Shown piece after piece: positions 39,149 through 51,600 of a stretch of 64,000 nt of DNA (its first letter is position 1; the number at the start of each line of letters is the position of its first letter). The position numbers and the translations under genes were made by a program. The DNA comes from Mesostigma viride (Eukaryota; Streptophyta; Mesostigmatophyceae; Mesostigmatales; Mesostigmataceae): positions 4,600,637-4,664,636 of the forward strand of contig RPFO01000154.1 of assembly GCA_009746045.1 (NCBI GenBank), written 5' to 3'. The notes beneath the pieces were generated by a model that saw only the letters and a program-made list of their open reading frames with translations, had not been told where the DNA came from and made no database searches.

Positions 39149-41662
39149 TTGCCCTTTATATTACAATTTTAGACAGCGATTTGTTTGCGCAAACCCTAAA
39201 AGCAAACTGTTGCCGCGTGCGAGTAGCGTTCCGCGGCGACCGCGATTGGGGGGTCGACCGTAGGGGTTCCCTTACATGCGTGCCGTTGGCTTGGTTGCGT
39301 CCACTGGTTGCGCGGCAAAGTTTGGCCCATTTGTGCCACCATTGCGGCCAAACTTTTGTCAGACAGCGTTTTGGCTGGCGTGCCTAAAGTTGTTTGCCCA
39401 AACTCTTGCCAAAAGTGTTGCGCAAACTCTTCCGTATTCGAGTAGCGTGGCCTATTGACCACAGAATTTCGGCATTGCGACCGATTCAAGCGGTATGTGT
39501 GCGACAAACGTGGTGGGGTTGTTGCCCGGTTATTGGCCGGGAACTAGCGTCAGTTTGACCACAGAATTGTTGCCCAGTCGCTGCGTGTTGGTTCGTCACT
39601 TTGCATGTCGACTGGGTATTTCTTATTCCGGGGCCCAATGGCCGGCGCCGCGCCAGACTCGCCCGCCTTTGGGCTTGCATGTTGCCCGGTTGCTGCCTGG
39701 TTTTTGCGTGTCGTGGCGACCGCAGTCGCTGCGTGCCAAAGGACAGCTCGGTAGCGTTGCTTTCAATGATTTCAACAGATTTTAACGGATGCAACGAAGG
39801 CACGAAGGGACGAAGACAACGATAGCATGCGGAATGCAGAGAAATCATGCGAACTCGTGAAAGAAGGTCGTTGAATGATGTTGTTTGTGCATTTTGAAAA
39901 GTCAGGTGTTGTGGGATTCAATCAACGGCAAGGAAGCGTTTATACTGGCCTTTGAGTCGAAAGTGTGCTGCTTTACGTCAAGATTTCCATAACTATCGGT
40001 TTGCGCCACCAGTCTCGCGGGATGCGCGTCCTGCATGGAAGGGGGAAAATTTTTATCAAGGAGACATCTAGCGCAGGCCAGAAATCGGGAGAATTCGGAC
40101 CCTTTCTTATGCCCCCGGGCGAGGGACGATACCTTTCGTGGTGGGATCTACTTTGTGGTGGGATCATCTTTTGTGGTGGCTCGCGCCTTGACACCTCACA
40201 GGCATGCAACGTAGATAACATCATTAAAACTCCGGCGGCGCTGCAGGGCGGCATGGCAAGGGATCTGGCGCTATCTGACGGGAAAGAAGGCATAACCTCA
40301 CGTTGATAACGTTGCTAAGAAGCGAAACATGTCGGCTGTCGGGGTTTTATCGAGTGGTTTTTGAGTGGTTTGTTGGAAGGTGTTTGCTGCAGGCTGCTCA
40401 GTTGTATGTAAATATTGAGGCAATTAAACGTTTCTTAGCACCGGCTTCACTGTGCTTGGAGGCTTCACTGTGCTTGGAGGCTCACCAGCTTGTGTATTTT
40501 TAGCAAACGGATGTGTTGGAAAGAAAGTGACATGGGTTGATCTGAGGGGCATACTGCACGGGTGAAACGCATGCAGGTAGGGAGTATCATTGGTAAGGCT
40601 GTATGTTATGTGTATACATATCTTGCGTATGCGTAGGTTGCATTATGCGTATGCGTATATTGAATTTGGCCTTGTGGCAAGCTTTGGTTTCTTACCAAAG
40701 GGTTGTGCTGGAAAGAAAGGTGACAGGGGTTGATCTCAGGGGCATACTGCATGGGCGAAACTGCACTAGGTACTCCTTACCTGTCCGGTCATTGGTAAGG
40801 CACGGTGCGTGCCAGGGGTTGACCTGAGGGGCGTACGGCATGGGTGAAGCTGCATGTACGTATGCCCAATACCTATCATCATTGGTAACGCACTGCGTGA
40901 CAGGGGTTGATCTAAGGGGCATACTCCATGGGTGAAACTGCATGTAGGTAGAGGGCATCTTTGGTAAAGCAGTATATAATGCCAGGTATACATGGTTGTC
41001 TCCTTGATACATATATTTCAGGTTCTTCTTTTCGGGGTTTAATTTCCCTATGTTGCATGCCATTCTCACCCGCCTCTAATATTCTCAATGAATGCATATA
41101 TTGCTTCCACTCCGGGCGACCAACTTTACTGTAAATTGTCCTACGGTATAACCGGTTGTGATAAATTAATGGATGAATAGATTAATGTCGCGCTCATGGT
41201 CCTCCCTGCCTTACCAATGAAATATAAATGCTTCCGTAACGCTCAATAAATGTCACAACTAAACCTAACGCACAAGCAATGATATACGCATACGTAATTT
41301 ACACGTACCTCCGTCTGAACATCGCACAGTGAACAAAGTGCAAGACGTGTTCGCTGTGTTACCCCAACGGTTACAAATGCTTACGGCCTCAGTCGCACAT
41401 CTCCGTAGCGCAATGGGAAGGGCAAATGTCTCCAGAATCTCCGATTGGCCGGGAACTAGCGTACGATTTTCACAGATTTTCACTCCAGTTGGTCGCCCGG
41501 ACTGGAATATTTGCTCGCGTTCAGTGGGCCCTAAATGTGCACACGTTCCGTAGACGGTTGTAGTAGAGTAGGTGACGTGTCCGGCCGGAGACCGGCCACA
41601 AACGCCGGACAGGCACAATATTGGTTACTACCGGGGGCCCGGGGGCGAAGCCCCCGTTCTTG
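39149..41662 (+). mobile_element. Long type 2 Helitron-like unit (2.51 kb), empty-site copy
   Basis: Begins TTGCCCTTTATATTACAATT and ends GGGGGC-GAA-GCCCCC plus GTTCTTG. It contains a degenerate tandem repeat of ~88 bp (starts about 40721, 40808 and 40896, with an outlier near 40528). A 113-codon frame (39965-40306) is repeated identically in the second copy at 49594-49935. TTAA at 41039-41042 is the unoccupied site for the insertion seen at 50668-53174. Confidence 0.8.
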
Positions 41663-44600
41663 TTGCCCTTTATACTACTTTTTGGCTGCGCAAACTCTTC
41701 CGCAAACTCTTCCGGCAAACGTTGTCCGTACACTAGTAGCGCGAAAATCGGAACGCAAAATTTGTTTCCACAAAATCTTTCAGCAAATCGTGTCCGTAGG
41801 CTTTCTAGCGGCCTGTCACCGCGTAGCGTCCGGCGCCCAAACTCTTCTAAGACGAGTAGCCAAACAACCTCCAGCCAATTTCGCCAGCATTAGAGGAAAT
41901 ATACGTAACGGCTGAGTAACGGTCTAATACATTTAGTAGCTCAGCGTAGGAGCGAGCCAAAACGATGCGTGCCAAGTTGAGCTTGAAATTGGCCTAGGCG
42001 TTTGGAACGGACGAGGGAAATTGGCAGGGAAAACGGCGAGGAGAGGACCGATTCAAGGGGTATTTGGCGGTTGCTGGCAAAAAGCGAGAAAGCTGACGGA
42101 CGGATCTGACGTACTGACATAACAGGTTTAGTTGCGGTTCGGTTCAGCCACCGGCTTCCCAAAATAGGCCAGCAAACCGTCCGGCACCATGAGTTTGCAT
42201 GGAATCGAGGCGTAATCCAGGGGATCACAGGCTGTGGCCGGCCGTACAGGTTCGGCTGTCTTGCTAGTGGGCGGGCTGTGTGAGCGGGAGTGTACGGCTG
42301 TGCTGGTACTCGCCGTTGAGGCACAAAAAGCCGTTGAGGCACAGAATCTGCCAAGTAGCGGGGGTTCGGGGGCGGAGCCCCCGATCTTGTTGCCCTTTAT
42401 ACTACTTTTTGGCTGCGCAAACTCTTCCGCAAACTCTTCCGGCAAACGTTGTCCGTACACTAGTAGCGCGAAAATCGGAACGCAAAATTTGTTTCCACAA
42501 AATCTTTCAGCAAATCGTGTCCGTAGGCTTTCTAGCGGCCTGTCACCGCGTAGCGTCCGGCGCCCAAACTCTTCTAAGACGAGTAGCCAAACAACCTCCA
42601 GCCAATTTCGCCAGCATTAGAGGAAATATACGTAACGGCTGAGTAACGGTCTAATACATTTAGTAGCTCAGCGTAGGAGCGAGCCAAAACGATGCGTGCC
42701 AAGTTGAGCTTGAAATTGGCCTAGGCGTTTGGAACGGACGAGGGAAATTGGCAGGGAAAACGGCGAGGAGAGGACCGATTCAAGGGGTATTTGGCGGTTG
42801 CTGGCAAAAAGCGAGAAAGCTGACGGACGGATCTGACGTACTGACATAACAGGTTTAGTTGCGGTTCGGTTCAGCCACCGGCTTCCCAAAATAGGCCAGC
42901 AAACCGTCCGGCACCATGAGTTTGCATGGAATCGAGGCGTAATCCAGGGGATCACAGGCTGTGGCCGGCCGTACAGGTTCGGCTGTCTTGCTAGTGGGCG
43001 GGCTGTGTGAGCGGGAGTGTACGGCTGTGCTGGTACTCGCCGTTGAGGCACAAAAAGCCGTTGAGGCACAGAATCTGCCAAGTAGCGGGGGTTCGGGGGC
43101 GGAGCCCCCGATCTTGTTGCCCTTTATACTACTTTTTGGCTGCGCAAACTCTTCCGCAAACTCTTCCGGCAAACGTTGTCCGTACACTAGTAGCGCGAAA
43201 ATCGGAACGCCAAATTTGTTTCCACAAAATCTTTCAGCAAATCGTGTCCGTAGGCTTTCTAGCGGCCTGTCACCGCGTAGCGTCCGGCGCCCAAACTCTT
43301 CTAAGACGAGTAGCCAAACAACCTCCAGCCAATTTCGCCAGCATTAGAGGAAATATACGTAACGGCTGAGTAACGGTCTAATACATTTAGTAGCTCAGCG
43401 TAGGAGCGAGCCAAAACGATGCGTGCCAAGTTGAGCTTGAAATTGGCCTAGGCGTTTGGAACGGACGAGGGAAATTGGCAGGGAAAACGGCGAGGAGAGG
43501 ACCGATTCAAGGGGTATTTGGCGGTTGCTGGCAAAAAGCGAGAAAGCTGACGGACGGATCTGACGTACTGACATAACAGGTTTAGTTGCGGTTCGGTTCA
43601 GCCACCGGCTTCCCAAAATAGGCCAGCAAACCGTCCGGCACCATGAGTTTGCATGGAATCGAGGCGTAATCCAGGGGATCACAGGCTGTGGCCGGCCGTA
43701 CAGGTTCGGCTGTCTTGCTAGTGGGCGGGCTGTGTGAGCGGGAGTGTACGGCTGTGCTGGTACTCGCCGTTGAGGCACAAAAAGCCGTTGAGGCACAGAA
43801 TCTGCCAAGTAGCGGGGGTTCGGGGGCGGAGCCCCCGATCTTGTTGCCCTTTATACTACTTTTTGGCTGCGCAAACTCTTCCGCAAACTCTTCCGGCAAA
43901 CGTTGTCCGTACACTAGTAGCGCGAAAATCGGAACGCAAAATTTGTTTCCACAAAATCTTTCAGCAAATCGTGTCCGTAGGCTTTCTAGCGGCCTGTCAC
44001 CGCGTAGCGTCCGGCGCCCAAACTCTTCTAAGACGAGTAGCCAAACAACCTCCAGCCAATTTCGCCAGCATTAGAGGAAATATACGTAACGGCTGAGTAA
44101 CGGTCTAATACATTTAGTAGCTCAGCGTAGGAGCGAGCCAAAACGATGCGTGCCAAGTTGAGCTTGAAATTGGCCTAGGCGTTTGGAACGGACGAGGGAA
44201 ATTGGCAGGGAAAACGGCGAGGAGAGGACCGATTCAAGGGGTATTTGGCGGTTGCTGGCAAAAAGCGAGAAAGCTGACGGACGGATCTGACGTACTGACA
44301 TAACAGGTTTAGTTGCGGTTCGGTTCAGCCACCGGCTTCCCAAAATAGGCCAGCAAACCGTCCGGCACCATGAGTTTGCATGGAATCGAGGCGTAATCCA
44401 GGGGATCACAGGCTGTGGCCGGCCGTACAGGTTCGGCTGTCTTGCTAGTGGGCGGGCTGTGTGAGCGGGAGTGTACGGCTGTGCTGGTACTCGCCGTTGA
44501 GGCACAAAAAGCCGTTGAGGCACAGAATCTGCCAAGTAGCGGGGGTTCGGGGGCGGAGCCCCCGATCTTTGCCCTTTATACTACTTTTTGGCTGCGCAAA

Positions 44601-47600
44601 CTCTTCCGCAAACTCTTCCGGCAAACGTTGTCCGTACACTAGTAGCGCGAAAATCGGAACGCCAAATTTGTTTCCACAAAATCTTTCAGCAAATCGTGTC
44701 CGTAGGCTTTCTAGCGGCCTGTCACCGCGTAGCGTCCGGCGCCCAAACTCTTCTAAGACGAGTAGCCAAACAACCTCCAGCCAATTTCGCCAGCATTAGA
44801 GGAAATATACGTAACGGCGAGTAACGGTCTAATACATTTAGTAGCTCAGCGTAGGAGCGAGCCAAAACGATGCGTGCCAAGTTGAGCTTGAAATTGGCCT
44901 AGGCGTTTGGAACGGACGAGGGAAATTGGCAGGGAAAACGGCGAGGAGAGGACCGATTCAAGGGGTATTTGGCGGTTGCTGGCAAAAAGCGAGAAAGCTG
45001 ACGGACGGATCTGACGTACTGACATAACAGGTTTAGTTGCGGTTCGGTTCAGCCACCGGCTTCCCAAAATAGGCCAGCAAACCGTCCGGCACCATGAGTT
45101 TGCATGGAATCGAGGCGTAATCCAGGGGATCACAGGCTGTGGCCGGCCGTACAGGTTCGGCTGTCTTGCTAGTGGGCGGGCTGTGTGAGCGGGAGTGTAC
45201 GGCTGTGCTGGTACTCGCCGTTGAGGCACAAAAAGCCGTTGAGGCACAGAATCTGCCAAGTAGCGGGGGTTCGGGGGCGGAGCCCCCGATCTTGTGCCCT
45301 TTATACTACTTTTTGGCTGCGCAAACTCTTCCGCAAACTCTTCCGGCAAACGTTGTCCGTACACTAGTAGCGCGAAAATCGGAACGCAAAATTTGTTTCC
45401 ACAAAATCTTTCAGCAAATCGTGTCCGTAGGCTTTCTAGCGGCCTGTCACCGCGTAGCGTCCGGCGCCCAAACTCTTCTAAGACGAGTAGCCAAACAACC
45501 TCCAGCCAATTTCGCCAGCATTAGAGGAAATATACGTAACGGCTGAGTAACGGTCTAATACATTTAGTAGCTCAGCGTAGGAGCGAGCCAAAACGATGCG
45601 TGCCAAGTTGAGCTTGAAATTGGCCTAGGCGTTTGGAACGGACGAGGGAAATTGGCAGGGAAAACGGCGAGGAGAGGACCGATTCAAGGGGTATTTGGCG
45701 GTTGCTGGCAAAAAGCGAGAAAGCTGACGGACGGATCTGACGTACTGACATAACAGGTTTAGTTGCGGTTCGGTTCAGCCACCGGCTTCCCAAAATAGGC
45801 CAGCAAACCGTCCGGCACCATGAGTTTGCATGGAATCGAGGCGTAATCCAGGGGATCACAGGCTGTGGCCGGCCGTACAGGTTCGGCTGTCTTGCTAGTG
45901 GGCGGGCTGTGTGAGCGGGAGTGTACGGCTGTGCTGGTACTCGCCGTTGAGGCACAAAAAGCCGTTGAGGCACAGAATCTGCCAAGTAGCGGGGGTTCGG
46001 GGGCGGAGCCCCCGATCTTTGCCCTTTATACTACTTTTTGGCTGCGCAAACTCTTCCGCAAACTCTTCCGGCAAACGTTGTCCGTACACTAGTAGCGCGA
46101 AAATCGGAACGCCAAATTTGTTTCCACAAAATCTTTCAGCAAATCGTGTCCGTAGGCTTTCTAGCGGCCTGTCACCGCGTAGCGTCCGGCGCCCAAACTC
46201 TTCTAAGACGAGTAGCCAAACAACCTCCAGCCAATTTCGCCAGCATTAGAGGAAATATACGTAACGGCGGAGTAACGGTCTAATACATTTAGTAGCTCAG
46301 CGTAGGAGCGAGCCAAAACGATGCGTGCCAAGTTGAGCTTGAAATTGGCCTAGGCGTTTGGAACGGACGAGGGAAATTGGCAGGGAAAACGGCGAGGAGA
46401 GGACCGATTCAAGGGGTATTTGGCGGTTGCTGGCAAAAAGCGAGAAAGCTGACGGACGGATCTGACGTACTGACATAACAGGTTTAGTTGCGGTTCGGTT
46501 CAGCCACCGGCTTCCCAAAATAGGCCAGCAAACCGTCCGGCACCATGAGTTTGCATGGAATCGAGGCGTAATCCAGGGGATCACAGGCTGTGGCCGGCCG
46601 TACAGGTTCGGCTGTCTTGCTAGTGGGCGGGCTGTGTGAGCGGGAGTGTACGGCTGTGCTGGTACTCGCCGTTGAGGCACAAAAAGCCGTTGAGGCACAG
46701 AATCTGCCAAGTAGCGGGGGTTCGGGGGCGGAGCCCCCGATCTTGTGCCCTTTATACTACTTTTTGGCTGCGCAAACTCTTCCGCAAACTCTTCCGGCAA
46801 ACGTTGTCCGTACACTAGTAGCGCGAAAATCGGAACGCAAAATTTGTTTCCACAAAATCTTTCAGCAAATCGTGTCCGTAGGCTTTCTAGCGGCCTGTCA
46901 CCGCGTAGCGTCCGGCGCCCAAACTCTTCTAAGACGAGTAGCCAAACAACCTCCAGCCAATTTCGCCAGCATTAGAGGAAATATACGTAACGGCTGAGTA
47001 ACGGTCTAATACATTTAGTAGCTCAGCGTAGGAGCGAGCCAAAACGATGCGTGCCAAGTTGAGCTTGAAATTGGCCTAGGCGTTTGGAACGGACGAGGGA
47101 AATTGGCAGGGAAAACGGCGAGGAGAGGACCGATTCAAGGGGTATTTGGCGGTTGCTGGCAAAAAGCGAGAAAGCTGACGGACGGATCTGACGTACTGAC
47201 ATAACAGGTTTAGTTGCGGTTCGGTTCAGCCACCGGCTTCCCAAAATAGGCCAGCAAACCGTCCGGCACCATGAGTTTGCATGGAATCGAGGCGTAATCC
47301 AGGGGATCACAGGCTGTGGCCGGCCGTACAGGTTCGGCTGTCTTGCTAGTGGGCGGGCTGTGTGAGCGGGAGTGTACGGCTGTGCTGGTACTCGCCGTTG
47401 AGGCACAAAAAGCCGTTGAGGCACAGAATCTGCCAAGTAGCGGGGGTTCGGGGGCGGAGCCCCCGATCTTGTTGCCCTTTATACTACTTTTTGGCTGCGC
47501 AAACTCTTCCGCAAACTCTTCCGGCAAACGTTGTCCGTACACTAGTAGCGCGAAAATCGGAACGCAAAATTTGTTTCCACAAAATCTTTCAGCAAATCGT

Positions 47601-48679
47601 GTCCGTAGGCTTTCTAGCGGCCTGTCACCGCGTAGCGTCCGGCGCCCAAACTCTTCTAAGACGAGTAGCCAAACAACCTCCAGCCAATTTCGCCAGCATT
47701 AGAGGAAATATACGTAACGGCTGAGTAACGGTCTAATACATTTAGTAGCTCAGCGTAGGAGCGAGCCAAAACGATGCGTGCCAAGTTGAGCTTGAAATTG
47801 GCCTAGGCGTTTGGAACGGACGAGGGAAATTGGCAGGGAAAACGGCGAGGAGAGGACCGATTCAAGGGGTATTTGGCGGTTGCTGGCAAAAAGCGAGAAA
47901 GCTGACGGACGGATCTGACGTACTGACATAACAGGTTTAGTTGCGGTTCGGTTCAGCCACCGGCTTCCCAAAATAGGCCAGCAAACCGTCCGGCACCATG
48001 AGTTTGCATGGAATCGAGGCGTAATCCCCTACTACAATACGGTTCGTAGGAGACGCGAAATGAGTGAGAATGTTACCCGAGCGGTAACGAGGATTTGCAC
48101 CGTTGATTTTAACATATGTTTCTTTTTTTGCGCCATTTGGCGAGCATCGACTGGAGCCTGAACCTAGCGGGGGGAATCGTGCGGGGGAATCTTGCGGGGG
48201 AATCTTGCGGGGAAAAATTCCGAACGTGATTTTAGCGAAGTCCTACTATACTTTGCTTGGTACACGGTACTACAGTTTCGTCACTGAAAATTTTCTGTAG
48301 TTGCGTTGGTTTTTCGTACGTTCCGCTGAAATTTTTGTGTTCAGTGCCCAGATCACAATTTGATCCGGGCGCAAAATGATTGGCTGTACGGTACGAACCA
48401 AAAACGAAATTTTAGTATCTAAGTTCCGCAGCGCTTGCTGAATTTGCCCCGGAAGCCCGGGGGCACTTTCCCCGCTGAAAAAGGTGTCCGCGGAAGCGTA
48501 TTGTAGTGAGGGGATCACAGGCTGTGGCCGGCCGTACAGGTTCGGCTGTCTTGCTAGTGGGCGGGCTGTGTGAGCGGGAGTGTACGGCTGTGCTGGTACT
48601 CGCCGTTGAGGCACAAAAAGCCGTTGAGGCACAGAATCTGCCAAGTAGCGGGGGTTCGGGGGCGGAGCCCCCGATCTTG
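41663..48679 (+). repeat. Nine tandem type 2 units (~727 bp) with alternating variants
   Basis: Starts at 41663, 42390, 43117, 43844, about 44570, 45295, about 46019, 46746 and 47472. Units 3, 5 and 7 have CGCCAAATTT where units 4, 6, 8 and 9 have CGCAAAATTT. Units 5 and 7 lack bases at the joint (CTTTGCCC), and 6 and 8 read CTTGTGCCC. Units 5+6 and 7+8 are therefore a dimeric higher-order repeat. Unit 9 is interrupted by a 482-bp insertion. Confidence 0.9.
48028..48509. mobile_element. 482-bp insertion with CACTACAATACG-type inverted ends
   Basis: It lies within type 2 unit 9, replacing a single A present in the other eight units. Left end CCTACTACAATACG, right end CGTATTGTAGTGA: inverted with about 12 matching bases. 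The right end, read inward, starts CACTACAATACG, reminiscent of CACTA/EnSpm termini, but no 3-bp target duplication is evident. Internal frames are short and unrecognised. Confidence 0.7.
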
Positions 48680-51600
48680 TTGCCCTTTATATTACAATTT
48701 TAGACAGCGATTTGTTTGCGCAAACCCTAAAAGCAAACTGTTGCCGCGTGCGAGTAGCGTTCCGCGGCGACCGCGATTGGGGGGTCGACCGTAGGGGTTC
48801 CCTTACATGCGTGCCGTTGGCTTGGTTGCGTCCACTGGTTGCGCGGCAAAGTTTGGCCCATTTGTGCCACCATTGCGGCCAAACTTTTGTCAGACAGCGT
48901 TTTGGCTGGCGTGCCTAAAGTTGTTTGCCCAAACTCTTGCCAAAAGTGTTGCGCAAACTCTTCCGTATTCGAGTAGCGTGGCCTATTGACCACAGAATTT
49001 CGGCATTGCGACCGATTCAAGCGGTATGTGTGCGACAAACGTGGTGGGGTTGTTGCCCGGTTATTGGCCGGGAACTAGCGTCAGTTTGACCACAGAATTG
49101 TTGCCCAGTCGCTGCGTGTTGGTTCGTCACTTTGCATGTCGACTGCGCAGTCGCTGCGTGCCAGAGGACAGCTCGTTAAGGGTTTGTTTCAATAATTTCA
49201 ACGGACGCAACGAGTGCACGATGGGACGAAGACAAGGATAGCATGCGGAATTCAGAGAATTCGCACGATTTCCATTAAAGAAGGTCATTTAATGGTGTTG
49301 TTTGTGCATGTTGCCCGGTTGCTGCCTGGTTTTTGCGTGTCGTGGCGACCGCAGTCGCTGCGTGCCAAAGGACAGCTCGGTAGCGTTGCTTTCAATGATT
49401 TCAACAGATTTTAACGGATGCAACGAAGGCACGAAGGGACGAAGACAACGATAGCATGCGGAATGCAGAGAAATCATGCGAACTCGTGAAAGAAGGTCGT
49501 TGAATGATGTTGTTTGTGCATTTTGAAAAGTCAGGTGTTGTGGGATTCAATCAACGGCAAGGAAGCGTTTATACTGGCCTTTGAGTCGAAAGTGTGCTGC
49601 TTTACGTCAAGATTTCCATAACTATCGGTTTGCGCCACCAGTCTCGCGGGATGCGCGTCCTGCATGGAAGGGGGAAAATTTTTATCAAGGAGACATCTAG
49701 CGCAGGCCAGAAATCGGGAGAATTCGGACCCTTTCTTATGCCCCCGGGCGAGGGACGATACCTTTCGTGGTGGGATCTACTTTGTGGTGGGATCATCTTT
49801 TGTGGTGGCTCGCGCCTTGACACCTCACAGGCATGCAACGTAGATAACATCATTAAAACTCCGGCGGCGCTGCAGGGCGGCATGGCAAGGGATCTGGCGC
49901 TATCTGACGGGAAAGAAGGCATAACCTCACGTTGATAACGTTGCTAAGAAGCGAAACATGTCGGCTGTCGGGGTTTTATCGAGTGGTTTTTGAGTGGTTT
50001 GTTGGAAGGTGTTTGCTGCAGGCTGCTCAGTTGTATGTAAATATTGAGGCAATTAAACGTTTCTTAGCACCGGCTTCACTGTGCTTGGAGGCTTCACTGT
50101 GCTTGGAGGCTCACCAGCTTGTGTATTTTTAGCAAACGGATGTGTTGGAAAGAAAGTGACATGGGTTGATCTGAGGGGCATACTGCACGGGTGAAACGCA
50201 TGCAGGTAGGGAGTATCATTGGTAAGGCTGTATGTTATGTGTATACATATCTTGCGTATGCGTAGGTTGCATTATGCGTATGCGTATATTGAATTTGGCC
50301 TTGTGGCAAGCTTTGGTTTCTTACCAAAGGGTTGTGCTGGAAAGAAAGGTGACAGGGGTTGATCTCAGGGGCATACTGCATGGGCGAAACTGCACTAGGT
50401 ACTCCTTACCTGTCCGGTCATTGGTAAGGCACGGTGCGTGCCAGGGGTTGACCTGAGGGGCGTACGGCATGGGTGAAGCTGCATGTACGTATGCCCAATA
50501 CCTATCATCATTGGTAACGCACTGCGTGACAGGGGTTGATCTAAGGGGCATACTCCATGGGTGAAACTGCATGTAGGTAGAGGGCATCTTTGGTAAAGCA
50601 GTATATAATGCCAGGTATACATGGTTGTCTCCTTGATACATATATTTCAGGTTCTTCTTTTCGGGGTTTAAGGGGACTCGCACGTCCAAAAGCCTGAAAA
50701 ACAGACTTTAGTGAGTATCAGTTCCAATGCACATGGGAACCATCTAGTGATGATTGGGTACCATAAATATGATGTTTGGACATTCATACCACCACTTGTT
50801 GGGGGTACTACCCCCAACCACGCACCGGTGGCGAGCTAAAAATAGAAAAAGACGCTATTTATGAGATATTTTGCCCAAGACAAACCACTTGTCTAAATGA
50901 CCTGCCCATACATTTCTGCAAAGTTCCCCCACTTTTTTAAAAGCTGGGCTATTTACATGGCCAAAATGGTCACATTTGTTTGAGTTATTAATTTTCCCGC
51001 AAAATGGGTACTTTTTTTAGCAAAAAAAAATAAATCAAATCATTAACACATCAGATTGGGTCATCCATACATTTTAAATTCCACTGAGTGGGGGGAAACA
51101 CACTGCCAAAATTTGAGCTCATTCTGACAAGCGTAGCTCAAGTTATTGATTTTCCTGTGATGCCACCTGGGTAGACGCTAAAAGAGAATTGAGCTAGTGC
51201 TGAGCCAAAATGACATCTGTTTTGCTACCCTAGACACCCAAAAACATGCCCACTTTGATCACGGAGTGTGAGGAGGATGTCCGGAGCGTCATACGCCCCA
51301 CCCCTCCATCGGCACAGCCAGCCTTGTGAGTCTACCCTTATCAACAAGGCTGGTAGGACGACACGCCTGAGCAGCATATGTCATGCCTATCTCAGGCTAA
51401 TAATGTGCGATTTTGTGCCAACAACCAAGTTGTTCCACCCAACAACACATTAAAAACCCTGTTCCAAAATGCCCAACCACTACATTTCGCCGCCTAGGAC
51501 ACCTTTTTTAGCGGGGAATGTGGGTCGGTCAAGTAGGGGAAAACGGTGGCAGGTCTCCGAGCGTCAGATACTTGGAAATTTCGTTACGTTCGTATCGAGA

